NCBI GenBank assembly: GCA_009845905.1 | Contig: VXYS01000003.1 | Location: 124,001 to 188,000, forward strand | From: Gammaproteobacteria bacterium | GTDB lineage: Bacteria; Pseudomonadota; Gammaproteobacteria; Steroidobacterales; Foliamicaceae | DNA: 64,000 nucleotides | Direction of reading: 5' to 3' | Shown here: positions 25,518 through 36,605 of the stretch, one piece after another | Layout of the letters: each line of letters opens with the position of its first letter | Position numbering within the stretch: the stretch's first letter is position 1 | The notes under the pieces: generated by a model | Database searches by the model: none | Told to the model about the DNA's origin: nothing | The model's input: only the letters and a program-made list of their open reading frames with translations | Program-made: the position numbers and the translations under genes

Positions 25518-28500
25518 ATGCCTCGCAGGGACGATCTCGAAAGCGTGCTGATCATCGGCGCGGGACCGATCGTGATCGGTCAGGCCTGCGAATTCGACTA
25601 TTCCGGCGTTCAGGCTTGCAAGGCGCTGCGCGAGGAGGGTTATCGCGTGGTTCTGGCCAACTCGAATCCGGCCACCATCATGACCGACCCGGAAACCGCC
25701 GACGCGGTATATATCGAGCCGGTGAACGCACGCTCCCTGGCCGCGGTGATCGAGCGCGAGCGTCCGGACGCACTGCTTCCCACCATGGGCGGACAGACTG
25801 GCCTGAATACGTCGCTGGAACTGGAGCGCCTGGGCGTTCTCGAGCAGTTCGGCGTGGAACTGATAGGGGCCCGCGGCGACGTCATCGACAAGGCCGAGGA
25901 TCGCGAGCGCTTTCGCGACGCGATGCTGTCCATTGGCCTGGAAACGCCCCGCTCCTGGATGGTCCGCAGCGTTTCCGAGGCGCTGGAGGTGATCGGCGAG
26001 ATCGGTTATCCGGCCATCATCCGCCCCTCGTTCACCCTGGGTGGCGTGGGCGGCGGCATTGCCCGCGACGCGGCCGAGTTCGAATCGGCGATGGCGCGGG
26101 CGTTGGACGCGTCCCCCAGCCACTCGGCGCTGGTCGAGGAATCGGTGCTGGGCTGGAAGGAATTCGAGATGGAGGTGGTTCGCGACGGACGCGACAACTG
26201 CATCATCGTTTGCTCGATCGAGAACGTCGATCCCATGGGTATACACACGGGCGACTCGATTACCGTGGCGCCTGCGCTGACCCTGACCGACAAGGAATAT
26301 CAGCGTATGCGCGACGCATCGATCGCGGTGCTGCGGGAGATCGGCGTGGACACGGGTGGCTCCAACGTGCAGTTTGCGATTCATCCCGATGACGGCCGCA
26401 TGGTGGTGATCGAGATGAATCCTCGGGTATCGCGCTCCTCGGCCCTGGCTTCCAAGGCCACCGGCTTCCCCATCGCCAAGGTGGCGGCCAAGCTGGCGAT
26501 CGGCTATACGCTGGACGAGCTCAGGAACGAGATCACCGCCGGGCGCACGCCGGCCTCCTTCGAGCCGGCGATCGACTACATCGTGACCAAGGCGCCGCGT
26601 TTCGCCTTCGAGAAGTTCCCGCGCGCCGATGCGCGGCTGACCACCCAGATGAAGTCGGTAGGCGAGGCGATGTCGCTGGGCAGGACGTTTCAGGAGTCGC
26701 TGCAGAAGGCCCTGCGGAGCCTGGAGATCGGCATCGACGGGCTGTGCGAACGCGTGGACTCCTCCAGTCCCGATGCGCGGGCGCTGGTGGGAGAGGAACT
26801 GCGCACCGCGGGCGCGGAACGCCTGCTGTACGTGGCCGATGCCCTGCGCCTTGGGATGTCCGAGCGGGAAGTTTTCGAACTGTGCCGGATCGATCCGTGG
26901 TTCATCGGCCAGATCGCCGACCTGGTGCGCGAGGAAGAGGCACTGAAGACCGCCGGACTGGAGGACTTGAGCGAAGACCGGCTCGTGCAACTGAAGCGCA
27001 AGGGCTTTGCCGACAGCCGCCTTGCGCATCTGCTCGGCGTGAGCGAGCAGCAGGTTACGGAGCGGCGGCGGGCGGCGGGGATAGGGCCGGTCTTCAAGCG
27101 CGTCGACAGTTGCGCAGCGGAATTTCCCACGTCCACGGCCTACATGTATTCCAGCTACGAGGAGGAATGCGAGGCGGAGCCCTCCGAGCGGGCCAAGATC
27201 ATGATCCTGGGCGGCGGGCCCAACCGGATCGGGCAGGGCATCGAGTTCGACTATTGCTGCGTGCACGCGGCGCTGGCGCTGCGCGAAGCCGGTTACGAGA
27301 CGATCATGGTGAACTGCAACCCCGAGACCGTTTCCACCGACTACGACACCTCCGACAAGCTGTATTTCGAGCCCCTGACGGTCGAGGACGTCATGGAGAT
27401 CGTCCGGCGAGAGGAGCCCCGGGGCGTGATCGTTCAGTACGGCGGCCAGACGCCGCTTCGGATCACGCGGGACCTGGACCGCGCCGGCGCCCCGATTATC
27501 GGAACGCCCCCGGACGCCATCGACCGGGCCGAGGATCGCGAGCGTTTCAAGGACCTGCTCCGGGAACTGGGCCTGAGGCAGCCGGAGAACCGCACCGCGC
27601 GCTCGGTGGACGAGGCGGTGCGAATGGCAAGGGAACTCAAGTACCCGCTGATGCTCAGGCCTTCCTACGTCCTGGGCGGGCGCGCGATGGACGTGATGCA
27701 CGGCGAGGAGGAATTGCGGCGCTACATGGCCGAGGCCGTGTCCGTGTCGAACGAGAGCCCGGTGCTGCTGGACGAGTTTCTGCCCCGGGCGGTGGAATTC
27801 GACGTTGACGCGATCTACGACGGCGAACGGGTCCTGATCGGCGGAATCATGGAGCACATCGAACAGGCCGGGGTCCACTCCGGGGACTCGGCCTGCTGCC
27901 TGCCGCCCGCAACCGCCGGAGAGGACGTGCAGACGGAGCTGGCGCGCCAGACCGGGCTTATGGCCGAGGCGCTGGGCGTGCGCGGGCTGATGAACGTGCA
28001 GTTCGCGATCCAGGACGGCGACATCTATGTCCTGGAGGTGAATCCCCGAGCCTCGCGCAGCGTGCCCTACGTCTCCAAGGCCGTCGGCATACAGCTCGCC
28101 AAGGTCGCCGCGCTGGTCATGGCGGGGCGCACCCTCGACCAACAGGGGGTCGGCGATCCTCCGCGGCCGGCGTATTTCTCGGTCAAGCAATCGGTCTTTC
28201 CGTTCTCCCGGTTCCCCGGCGCGGACCCGATACTCGGTCCGGAAATGAAATCCACCGGCGAAGTCATGGGCGTGGGAACCAGCTTTGCCGAGGCATACGC
28301 CCGCGCTCAGGAAGGCGCCGGCGTGGACCTCAAGCGGGGCGGCGCGGCCCTTTTGTCGCTGCGCGATCCGGACAAGGAAGAGTCGGTGGAACTGGCGCGC
28401 ATGCTGCAACTGAAGGGATTCGACCTGGTGGCCACGCACGGGACCGCCAGCTTCCTGGCCCGCCGCGGGGTTTCCTGCCGGCGCATCAACAAGGTGCGCG

Positions 28501-28739
28501 AGGGCCGCCCGCATATCGTGGACCTGATCTGCAACGGCGAGGTGGACCTGATCGTGAACACGACGGAGGGGCGCGCCTCGATCCTGGAATCGCACGAAAT
28601 CCGGGAGCAGGCCGTTCGCAACAACGTCACCTACTTCACCACGCTGGCGGCTGCCGACGCGGCCTGCCGGGCCATCGACTACTACGGAGCAGGCGCGGTA
28701 TCGCGGCTGCAGGATCTGCACGAGGCAATGGCCACATGA
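25518..28739 (+). CDS. carB: Carbamoyl-phosphate synthase large subunit
   Basis: 1073 residues, standard for CarB. Two homologous ATP-grasp halves: the first contains [21 protein letters not shown], the second (after about residue 555, [19 protein letters not shown]) contains [20 protein letters not shown]. The oligomerisation region lies between them and the C-terminal MGS-like allosteric domain (about 930-1073: [20 protein letters not shown]) would bind effectors such as UMP or ornithine. An open frame of nearly the same length on the opposite strand is a coding shadow. The stop overlaps greA as ATGA. Confidence 0.98.
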   Translation: MPRRDDLESVLIIGAGPIVIGQACEFDYSGVQACKALREEGYRVVLANSNPATIMTDPETADAVYIEPVNARSLAAVIERERPDALLPTMGGQTGLNTSLELERLGVLEQFGVELIGARGDVIDKAEDRERFRDAMLSIGLETPRSWMVRSVSEALEVIGEIGYPAIIRPSFTLGGVGGGIARDAAEFESAMARALDASPSHSALVEESVLGWKEFEMEVVRDGRDNCIIVCSIENVDPMGIHTGDSITVAPALTLTDKEYQRMRDASIAVLREIGVDTGGSNVQFAIHPDDGRMVVIEMNPRVSRSSALASKATGFPIAKVAAKLAIGYTLDELRNEITAGRTPASFEPAIDYIVTKAPRFAFEKFPRADARLTTQMKSVGEAMSLGRTFQESLQKALRSLEIGIDGLCERVDSSSPDARALVGEELRTAGAERLLYVADALRLGMSEREVFELCRIDPWFIGQIADLVREEEALKTAGLEDLSEDRLVQLKRKGFADSRLAHLLGVSEQQVTERRRAAGIGPVFKRVDSCAAEFPTSTAYMYSSYEEECEAEPSERAKIMILGGGPNRIGQGIEFDYCCVHAALALREAGYETIMVNCNPETVSTDYDTSDKLYFEPLTVEDVMEIVRREEPRGVIVQYGGQTPLRITRDLDRAGAPIIGTPPDAIDRAEDRERFKDLLRELGLRQPENRTARSVDEAVRMARELKYPLMLRPSYVLGGRAMDVMHGEEELRRYMAEAVSVSNESPVLLDEFLPRAVEFDVDAIYDGERVLIGGIMEHIEQAGVHSGDSACCLPPATAGEDVQTELARQTGLMAEALGVRGLMNVQFAIQDGDIYVLEVNPRASRSVPYVSKAVGIQLAKVAALVMAGRTLDQQGVGDPPRPAYFSVKQSVFPFSRFPGADPILGPEMKSTGEVMGVGTSFAEAYARAQEGAGVDLKRGGAALLSLRDPDKEESVELARMLQLKGFDLVATHGTASFLARRGVSCRRINKVREGRPHIVDLICNGEVDLIVNTTEGRASILESHEIREQAVRNNVTYFTTLAAADAACRAIDYYGAGAVSRLQDLHEAMAT

Positions 28740-29212
28740 CCCAGGTTCCGATGACCCGCGCCGGCGAACAGGCGCTGCGCGAGGAGTTGAAGCGGCTGAG
28801 GAACGAGGACCGTCCGCGCCTGGCGCGCGCCATAGGAGAGGCCCGCGAGCACGGCGACCTGCGCGAGAACGCCGAGTATCACGCGGCCAAGGAGCAGCAG
28901 GGACTGGTCGAGGCCCGCATCCGCGATATCGAAGGGCGCCTGGCCCACGCCCGCGTGATCGACCTGGACCGGATTCCGCATGACGGGCGGGTCGTCTTCG
29001 GCGTTACCGTGGATCTGAGGAGTCTGGACGGAGGCGGGCAGGTCAGTTACCAGATCGTGGGCGAGGACGAGGCCAGGGTGCGGGACGACGCGATTTCATT
29101 CGTCTCGCCGATGGCCCGTTCATTGATCGGCAAGTACGAAGGCGACGAGATTTCACTCAGCACGCCGGGGGGCCTTCGAAGCTTCGAAATCCTGGCCGTG
29201 AACTACGAATAA
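28736..29212 (+). CDS. greA: Transcription elongation factor GreA
   Basis: 158 residues, the usual length. GreA enters the RNA polymerase secondary channel and rescues backtracked complexes by stimulating transcript cleavage. The N-terminal coiled coil has the acidic tip pattern with [20 protein letters not shown], followed by the FKBP-like C-terminal domain ([36 protein letters not shown]). It overlaps carB by 4 bases and is 7 bases from rlmE. The yhbY gene often found between greA and rlmE in relatives is absent. Confidence 0.97.
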   Translation: MTQVPMTRAGEQALREELKRLRNEDRPRLARAIGEAREHGDLRENAEYHAAKEQQGLVEARIRDIEGRLAHARVIDLDRIPHDGRVVFGVTVDLRSLDGGGQVSYQIVGEDEARVRDDAISFVSPMARSLIGKYEGDEISLSTPGGLRSFEILAVNYE

Positions 29213-29219
29213 GGCCAGG

Positions 29220-29801
29220 ATGAAAACAGGCGCCTGGGCGGACCACTGGACCCGGCGCGCGCGGGCGGAAGGATGGCGGTCCCGGGCGGTATACAAGCTT
29301 CGGGAACTCGATCGCCGCGAGCGCCTTTTCGGCCGTGGCGGCAGGATCGTCGATCTGGGCGCAGCGCCCGGGGGATGGAGCCAGTACGCAGCGCGAAAGG
29401 TGGCGCCGGGCGGACGGGTCGTGGCGATAGACATCGAGCCGATGGAGCCGATCAAGGGCGTTGAGGTCGTGCAGGGCGACATTGCCGATACTGCGGTCGT
29501 TGCGGACCTCCGGCGGGCCCTGGGCGGGCCGGCGGACGCGGTCCTTTCGGACCTTGCGCCGAAGCTGAGCGGCAACCGGGACCGGGACCAGGCGGTATCG
29601 ATGGAACTGGCCGCCATGGCCCTCGAAGCGGCTCTTGAACTTTTGCGGCCGGGGGGCGTGTTCGTGACCAAGCTCTTTCAGGGCGCCGGTTTCGAGGAAT
29701 TCGTCGCCACGGCCCGCGCCGGCTTGCGCAAGGCGCGGCTTCGCACGCCGGCGGCTTCGAGAAAGGCGAGCCGCGAAACATACCTGGTCGGCCGCACCTG
29801 A
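29220..29801 (+). CDS. rlmE: 23S rRNA 2'-O-methyltransferase RlmE (RrmJ/FtsJ)
   Basis: 193 residues. SAM-dependent methylation of U2552 in 23S rRNA late in 50S assembly. The SAM-binding motif is IVDLGAAPGGWSQYAA. The K-D-K-E catalytic tetrad of the family is intact: K in SRAVYKLRELD, D in VLSDLAPKLSG, K in VFVTKLFQG and E in KASRETYLV. In relatives it directly precedes ftsH; here a hairpin element and a peroxiredoxin gene intervene. Confidence 0.96.
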   Translation: MKTGAWADHWTRRARAEGWRSRAVYKLRELDRRERLFGRGGRIVDLGAAPGGWSQYAARKVAPGGRVVAIDIEPMEPIKGVEVVQGDIADTAVVADLRRALGGPADAVLSDLAPKLSGNRDRDQAVSMELAAMALEAALELLRPGGVFVTKLFQGAGFEEFVATARAGLRKARLRTPAASRKASRETYLVGRT

Positions 29802-29819
29802 CTCGGTGCTTCGATCTCG

Positions 29820-29951
29820 CCGTTCTTCGCTTCCCTACTTCCGGGAGACGCTGTGAGCGCCGGGTCATCGGCGCTCACTGGCTTGGTTCCACTCTGACGG
29901 CAGTGCCGCCAGTGGCTCCAACACTCTGGGAAGTAGGGAAGCAAAGAACGG
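29820..29951. repeat. Long palindromic repeat between rlmE and peroxiredoxin gene (copy 3)
   Basis: Arms 29820-29842 and 29929-29951 are 23 bases with one mismatch (left arm starts CCGTTCTTCGC). The interior begins GGGAGACGC and ends GGCTCCAACACTCTGGG, as in the other copies, and contains two further stems: GTGAGCGCC/GGCGCTCAC and CCACT/AGTGG around a GGCAGTGCC core. This fills the first half of the 318-base gap 29802-30119. The rest holds an AT-richer stretch with a possible -10 (TACAAT, 30057-30062) but no convincing -35 at normal spacing, and the ribosome-binding site of the next gene. Confidence 0.88.
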
Positions 29952-30106
29952 CTATAGCAGCCACTTGAAGAAGCGCTTTGTCGCCCTCAAGTCCCGTGTA
30001 GAAGAAAAAACTCCCGTACGTGTCAACGTTTTGTCCACGGCAAGAACACCTGTTTGCTACAATCGGTCGGCTAATCCGGACCTCACTGCAGGGGTCCGTA
30101 CTCATC

Positions 30107-30113
30107 AAGGAGG
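30107..30113 (+). promoter_or_regulatory. Strong ribosome-binding site of peroxiredoxin gene
   Basis: AAGGAGG lies 6 bases before ATG 30120. It is a near-ideal Shine-Dalgarno sequence, stronger than most in this window, where many genes rely on overlapping stop/start codons. It suggests high expression of the peroxiredoxin and fixes its start. Confidence 0.8.
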
Positions 30114-30119
30114 CACGCG

Positions 30120-30775
30120 ATGAGCCTGAGAATCAACGATGTGGCGCCGGACTTCACGGTCGAGACGACCGAAGGCGCAATTCGTTTCCACGAGTGGATC
30201 GGCGACGGCTGGGCCATTCTGTTTTCTCACCCCAAGGATTTCACGCCGGTGTGTACCACCGAGCTGGGCTACATGGCGGGGCTCATGCCGGAGTTCTCGA
30301 AGCGCAATGCCAAGGTCATCGGACTGAGCGTCGATCCGGTAAGCGATCACAACGAGTGGGTCAAGGACATCGAGGAAACGCAGGGACACGCCGTCACCTA
30401 TCCGTTGATCGGCGATCCCAACCTCGAGATCGCCAAGTTGTACGACATGCTGCCGGCAGGCGCCGGCGACACCTCCGAAGGCCGCACCGCGGTGGATAAC
30501 CTCACCGTGCGCTCGGTTTTCGTCGTCGGCCCGGACAAGCGGATCAAGGCCATGCTGACCTACCCGATGAGCACGGGGCGCAATTTCGACGAAGTGCTGC
30601 GGCTGCTGGATTCCTGCCAGCTCACCGCGTCGCACCAGGTCGCGACCCCGGTGAACTGGAAGTGGGGCGAGGACGTCATCATCGTGCCCGCGGTCTCGAA
30701 CGAACAGGCCAGGGAAAAGTTCCCCGACGGTTGGGAAGCGCCCAAGCCCTATCTGAGGATCGTGCCGCAGCCCGA

Positions 30776-30779
<4 letters not shown>
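30120..30779 (+). CDS. Peroxiredoxin, Prx6 (1-Cys) type
   Basis: 219 residues, thiol peroxidase reducing hydrogen peroxide or alkyl hydroperoxides. The peroxidatic cysteine is C45 in [14 protein letters not shown]. The extended C-terminal half ([44 protein letters not shown]) is typical of the Prx6 subfamily. A second cysteine, C166, might act in resolution, which is variable in this group. Its TGA overlaps the ftsH start as ATGA, so it is cotranslated with the membrane protease; a link between oxidative stress and membrane protein quality control is a reasonable inference. Confidence 0.93.
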
Positions 30780-32701
<1,922 letters not shown>

Positions 32702-32770
32702 ATATCTTTTTTTAAGATAGTTAGAGTCTTTTTTAAGATAGTTAGAATCTTTTCAGATAGTTCACTATCT
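32702..32770. repeat. AT-rich tandem repeats and small palindrome after ftsH
   Basis: In this GC-rich window these 69 bases are strikingly AT-rich. A unit of about 21 bases (CTTTTTTAAGATAGTTAGA with slight variation) occurs at 32706-32726 and 32728-32747, and a third, decayed unit starts at 32749 (CTTTTCAGATAGTT). The last unit runs into the perfect palindrome AGATAGTTCACTATCT (32755-32770). Located between the convergent ends of ftsH and the decarboxylase gene, it could act as a two-way terminator, with A- or T-tracts on both sides. Confidence 0.85.
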
Positions 32771-32773
32771 ATA

Positions 32774-34177
32774 TCAGATAGATAACGCGATTTCCTGAAT
32801 CGTTTTCCAGGCCGAGCGCACGTGCCCGGCCTCGGTGCGGGTCTGGCCGACGGAAAAGCGGATGACCATGCGGCCGTTCACCGAACCCCGCGTCAGGTAC
32901 AGGCGGCCGTCGTCGTTGATCGCCTGCAGCAAACGCTCGTTGAGTTCGTCCAGCGCAACTCCGCTTACGCCCTCGGGGGCATAGCGCCAGGTTATGAGCG
33001 CGAGGTTGGGGCCGGTGACCAGTTCGAAGTCCTCGGCGGCCTCGACCTCCCTGGCGAGCTCTCCGGTCCACTCGATGTGCGAGCGAATCTTTTCGCGCAG
33101 GCCGTCGGCGCCGAAGGCGCGAATCACGAACCAAAGCTTCAGCGCGCGGAACCTGCGGCCGAGAGAGACGCCGAAATCGCGGTACTCGGTGATCTGCTCG
33201 TCGCTGGTGTTCTGCAGGTAAACGGGATTGATCGACAGCGAACGCTGCAGCGATTCGGGGTCCCTGAGAAAGTGCGCCGAGCAGTCGAAGTTGGTGAACA
33301 TCCACTTGTGCGGATTGAACACGAAGGAATCGGCGTCCTGAATGCCGTTCAGCAGGTGGCGGTATTCAGGCAGTATCAGGGCGCTGCCGGCCCAGGCGGC
33401 GTCGACGTGCAGATAGACGCCCTCGCGCCGGCAAATCCCACCGATATCCGCCAGCGGATCCATCGCTCCGGTGCCGGTCGTGCCGAGCGTGATTACCACG
33501 CAGGCCGGTGTCAGCCCCGCCGCCCGGTCGGCCTCGATCGCCTGCGCGAGCGCATCCGGCTTCATTGCCTGGTGCTCGTCCGTGTCGACGCTGCGGATGC
33601 AGTCCAGCGGGAACCCGGCGATGCGCGCGCCCTTGTGGACCGAGGAATTGGCTTCGTCGGAGGTATAGAACGCAAGCCTGTCGACCACCGTGTTCTCTCT
33701 CGCCCGCTCTCGCGCCGCAAGCATTGCGCACAGCGTGGCCCCCGAGGCGGAGTCCTGGATCACTCCCCGCCAGGCGCGGGGCAGGCCGAGCAACTCCTGG
33801 AGCCATTCCATCATGCGGGCTTCCAGTTCGTTGGCGGCGGGACAGGTTTCCCACAGCATGCACTGGGCCGCCATGCCGGCGGTCAGCATCTCCGCCAGCA
33901 CCGATGGCGGGCTCGAGTTGGCGGGGAAAAACGCAAAGAAGGACGGATGCTGCCAGTGCGTCATGCCCGGCGGGATCAACTGCCGGAAGTCCGCCAGGAT
34001 GCGCTCCATCGGCTCGGGCCGTTCGGGCGCGCTGGAGGGCAGGGCGGCAAGGAGGTCGCCGGGTTGCGCCTGCGAGCGCACCGGGAATCCTTCGACTTCC
34101 TCGAAATAGTCGGCAATCCAGTCCGCCACTTCGTGCGCGTGCCGGCGGAATGCGCCGGTCTCCAGGCTTTCAGTCAT
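32774..34177 (-). CDS. Pyridoxal-phosphate-dependent aromatic amino acid decarboxylase (group II)
   Basis: 467 residues, family of DOPA/tryptophan/tyrosine decarboxylases. N-terminal ADWIADYFEEVEGFPVRSQ and PGMTHWQHPSFFAFFPANSS are family blocks; the PLP site has SGATLCAM, the aspartate in YLHVDAAWAG and the Schiff-base lysine in FNPHKWMFTNFDCSA. The C-terminal arginine motif is RMVIRFSVGQTRTEAGHV. It would produce an aromatic amine such as tryptamine, tyramine or dopamine from the corresponding amino acid; exact substrate unknown. Its start overlaps the small upstream gene (34170-34403) by 8 bases, and its end abuts the AT-rich repeats following ftsH. Confidence 0.95.
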   Translation of the reverse strand: MTESLETGAFRRHAHEVADWIADYFEEVEGFPVRSQAQPGDLLAALPSSAPERPEPMERILADFRQLIPPGMTHWQHPSFFAFFPANSSPPSVLAEMLTAGMAAQCMLWETCPAANELEARMMEWLQELLGLPRAWRGVIQDSASGATLCAMLAARERARENTVVDRLAFYTSDEANSSVHKGARIAGFPLDCIRSVDTDEHQAMKPDALAQAIEADRAAGLTPACVVITLGTTGTGAMDPLADIGGICRREGVYLHVDAAWAGSALILPEYRHLLNGIQDADSFVFNPHKWMFTNFDCSAHFLRDPESLQRSLSINPVYLQNTSDEQITEYRDFGVSLGRRFRALKLWFVIRAFGADGLREKIRSHIEWTGELAREVEAAEDFELVTGPNLALITWRYAPEGVSGVALDELNERLLQAINDDGRLYLTRGSVNGRMVIRFSVGQTRTEAGHVRSAWKTIQEIALSI

Positions 34178-34403
34178 CGTCGAACCAGTCGTCGAGCTCC
34201 GAGCCTTTCAGCTCCGTGATCGCGTGCTCATTGAACGCGCGATAGGCCACCCAGTGGCTGATCCTGTCCTGAATCGCGAGGTCCTGCTCGTCGTCCGCCC
34301 CTGTCAGGGCCGCGCGGTACTTCCGAAGTTTGTTGTCGGAATAGTCGTTGCAGCGCTTGAGAAAATCCTCAACGATGCGCTTCTTCTCCGAGGCTGTAGC
34401 CAT
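34170..34403 (-). CDS. Small acidic hypothetical protein coupled to the decarboxylase
   Basis: 77 residues, ATG at 34403 preceded by an AAAGGAGGA-like site (34407-34415 read on the minus strand). The protein looks soluble and helical, with a basic first third (SEKKRIVEDFLKRCNDYSDN) and a very acidic end (LKGSELDDWFDDD). No cysteine pair, signal peptide or membrane helix. I do not recognise a family. The 8-base overlap with the decarboxylase start means the two are cotranslated, so it may be an accessory or regulatory partner, but that is inference from context alone. Confidence 0.75.
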   Translation of the reverse strand: MATASEKKRIVEDFLKRCNDYSDNKLRKYRAALTGADDEQDLAIQDRISHWVAYRAFNEHAITELKGSELDDWFDDD

Positions 34404-34462
34404 TCGATCCTCCTTTCCCGGCTGGCCGATATACTACGCCGTGCCCGCAAAGTTGCCAGCCC

Positions 34463-35113
34463 ATGACCGCCTATCCCGACCTCGACACCTATCGCCGCAG
34501 CCTCTTCGACCACGAGGACGAACTGCTGGCCGGGATCATGCCCGCGGCGGTCGCGCGCGGCATGCCCGACATCTCGGTGAACGCCGAAACAGGGCAGGCG
34601 CTGAATCTCCTCGCGCGGCTGATCGGCGCGCGCAGGATCCTGGAATTCGGCACCCTGGCCGGTTATTCGGGAATCTGGCTGGCGCGCGCGCTGCCCCCGG
34701 GCGGCCTGCTGGTGACCAACGAGTTCGAACCGCTGCACGCCGAAGTCGCGGGCGAGAACTTTCGCCGCGCCGGGGTGGAGGACAAAGTTCGCATCGTACT
34801 GGGCAGCGCGCTGGACGTGCAGCCCAAACTGGCCGAGCACGGGCCCTACGACCTGATGTTCATCGACACGGGCAAGGAGGTTTACTCCGACGCGCTCGAT
34901 TTCGCCCTTGAGCACACCCGGCCGGGCGGCCTGATCCTGGGCGACAACACCAACTGCTTCGGCGAGGGCCACAAGGAACTGGCGCCCGATCATCCGGCCT
35001 ACGGGATCCAGGTCTTCAATCAGCGCATCGCAACCGAAAAAAGGCTGCAATCGATGATCATTCCGGTCGGTTCCTGGCTTTCCGTATCGCGCGTGCTCGA
35101 AAACCCCGAATGA
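34463..35113 (+). CDS. SAM-dependent O-methyltransferase (class I, CCoAOMT/COMT-like)
   Basis: 216 residues. Family features are the N-terminal helix with DISVNAETGQALNLLARLIG, the SAM motif ILEFGTLAGYSGIWLARAL, an acidic residue binding the ribose in VTNEFEP, and the metal-site style strand YDLMFIDTGKEVYSDALDFA followed by RPGGLILGDN. Such enzymes methylate catechol-like hydroxyls with a divalent metal. It starts 59 bases from the divergent 77-residue gene and overlaps the metallo-beta-lactamase-fold gene downstream by 4 bases. Opposite a decarboxylase of aromatic amino acids, an aromatic substrate is plausible but unproven. Confidence 0.88.
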   Translation: MTAYPDLDTYRRSLFDHEDELLAGIMPAAVARGMPDISVNAETGQALNLLARLIGARRILEFGTLAGYSGIWLARALPPGGLLVTNEFEPLHAEVAGENFRRAGVEDKVRIVLGSALDVQPKLAEHGPYDLMFIDTGKEVYSDALDFALEHTRPGGLILGDNTNCFGEGHKELAPDHPAYGIQVFNQRIATEKRLQSMIIPVGSWLSVSRVLENPE

Positions 35114-36405
35114 CCGACGTCCGCTGGCGGGCGCGCGCTGCCGCCGTCCTTGCAGCGCTGGCGTTTCTTCCCGCCCCCCGCGCCTGGGCCGGGGAGGTGA
35201 TCGAGGTCGCCGATGGCGTCTACCTGGCAACCGGTTTCGGCCCGTCGAACTCCACCCTGATCGCCGGCGAGGACGCGGCCATCCTGGTCGACGCGCACCA
35301 CTCCGGCGCCGCGGCCGAAAGGGCCGCCTCCGCCTACCGGCAACGCGTGGAACTGCCTTTCGCCGCAGTCATCTATACCCACGGCGACCGGTCTCACGTG
35401 GCCGGCGCGGCGGCGTTCACCGGAAGTTACTTCGCACCCAATGTGTACGCGCGCTCCAACTTCATGCTCAGGCGCAGCGTGACCGGCGTGGAGGCGCGAA
35501 AGCGGCGCCAGCGGCAGAAGGGCCTGCTTCTCGGACAGGAGCAGCGCGCCGTCGCGGTGATCGACCCGCTGCCGGCGGAAGAGGACACGGGGGATCGCTA
35601 CCTGCCTCCCGACAGCCTGTTTTACGGCGACCGCTACCGGCTGCGGATCTCGGGAGTGATGGTGGAACTGGTCGCGGCTCCGGGCGAGACCCAGGACCAG
35701 CTCTACGTCTGGCTGCCCGAACGCAAGGTGCTGATTGCCGGAGGCAACTTCTACCAGGCCTTTCCCGGCGACCTGGATGGGATCGGCGACCAGGCGGCGG
35801 ATTTCGAGCAATGGGCGCGCAGCCTGGACCGGATGCGGGCGGAGAAGGCCGAAGTGCTGATTGCCGGGCACCTTGAGCCCCTGTTCGGCGCGGCCGCGAT
35901 CGACCGGGCGCTGGCCGACTATGCCGCGGCGCTTCGTTTCGTCCTCGACGAGACCCTGCGAGGTATCGACGCGGGCCTGGCCCCCGGGGAACTGGCCGCT
36001 GCAATCCGCCTGCCGCCGAATCTGGCCTCCAGCCCGGTCCTGGCGCAGTCGCACGGCACGCTGGGCTGGGCCGTGCGCTCCGTATACGCGCGCCATATGG
36101 GCTGGTTCGACGGCAAGCCCGGCAGCCTGGTACCGTTCGCTCCGCGCACGCTGGCCTGGCGATTGCACGAACTGGCTTCCGGCGCCATCTCGCTGGACGC
36201 GGCGCTGGACAACGCGCTGCTGCTGAGGGATTACCGCTGGGCGGCCTGGCTCGCGGACCAGTTGATGCTGATCGAGCCTCAGGAGATGCGCCACGCCGAG
36301 CGCAAGGCCAGGGCGCTCGAGGGCATGGCCCGGGACCTGGAGAACCCGCAGGCGCGCAACTACCTGCTGTCCGCCGCCAGAGAACTCCGCCTCAACGGCC
36401 CCTAG
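35110..36405 (+). CDS. Metallo-beta-lactamase-fold protein related to alkyl sulfatases, altered metal site
   Basis: 431 residues with a signal peptide (ARAAAVLAALAFLPAPRAWA). The N-terminal half has the MBL fold; the C-terminal half matches the alkyl-sulfatase dimerisation domain (VYARHMGWFDGKPGSLVPFA and DALDNALLLRDYRWAAWLADQL). The canonical HxHxDH metal motif here reads HGDRSH (residues 91-96), so D93 and S95 stand in for a histidine and an aspartate. A later ligand position, glutamate in SdsA1-like enzymes, is glycine (VLIAGGNFYQAF), while H in IAGHLEPLFG is kept. Either the metal site is remodelled or catalysis is lost. Exported to the periplasm. It is coupled to the upstream methyltransferase by an ATGA overlap. 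Confidence 0.82.
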   Translation: MTDVRWRARAAAVLAALAFLPAPRAWAGEVIEVADGVYLATGFGPSNSTLIAGEDAAILVDAHHSGAAAERAASAYRQRVELPFAAVIYTHGDRSHVAGAAAFTGSYFAPNVYARSNFMLRRSVTGVEARKRRQRQKGLLLGQEQRAVAVIDPLPAEEDTGDRYLPPDSLFYGDRYRLRISGVMVELVAAPGETQDQLYVWLPERKVLIAGGNFYQAFPGDLDGIGDQAADFEQWARSLDRMRAEKAEVLIAGHLEPLFGAAAIDRALADYAAALRFVLDETLRGIDAGLAPGELAAAIRLPPNLASSPVLAQSHGTLGWAVRSVYARHMGWFDGKPGSLVPFAPRTLAWRLHELASGAISLDAALDNALLLRDYRWAAWLADQLMLIEPQEMRHAERKARALEGMARDLENPQARNYLLSAARELRLNGP

Positions 36406-36413
36406 CAGCTAAA

Positions 36414-36511
36414 GCCTTTTTCCTCCCCGTCCTATCGGGGAGACGCCATCCTGGCTCGATTCTCGCTGTCCCTGCTCCAACGCTCCCCAATAGGACGGGG
36501 AGGAAAAAGGC
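36414..36511. repeat. Long palindromic repeat upstream of imuA (copy 4)
   Basis: Arms 36414-36441 and 36484-36511 are 28 bases with one mismatch (left arm starts GCCTTTTTCCTCC). The interior starts GGGGAGACGCC and ends GCTCCAACGCTCCCC, the same ends as copies 2 and 3, although the arms differ in sequence. Immediately afterwards the 14-base unit GGCGAGGGCAGCAC is directly repeated (36510-36537). It separates the end of the MBL-fold gene from the imuA promoter region and may end transcription. Confidence 0.9.
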
Positions 36512-36605
36512 GAGGGCAGCACGGCGAGGGCAGCACATTAACGGCTACGGTGGCAGACCATCCCTGGGGCGCTAAACTTGGGGGTCCGATTGAACGAATA
36601 CGAAG

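Noticed and set aside
25500-28721. A 1073-codon open frame on the minus strand opposite carB
   Set aside because: It mirrors carB almost codon for codon; in GC-rich DNA the antisense frame of a conserved gene often stays open. The translation is low-complexity (His, Arg, Gly, Val) and matches no family.
30057-30062. Promoter for the peroxiredoxin gene based on TACAAT
   Set aside because: The only TTG-type -35 candidate (TTGTCC) is about 21 bases away, too far for a normal promoter, so I noted the hexamer only inside the repeat entry.
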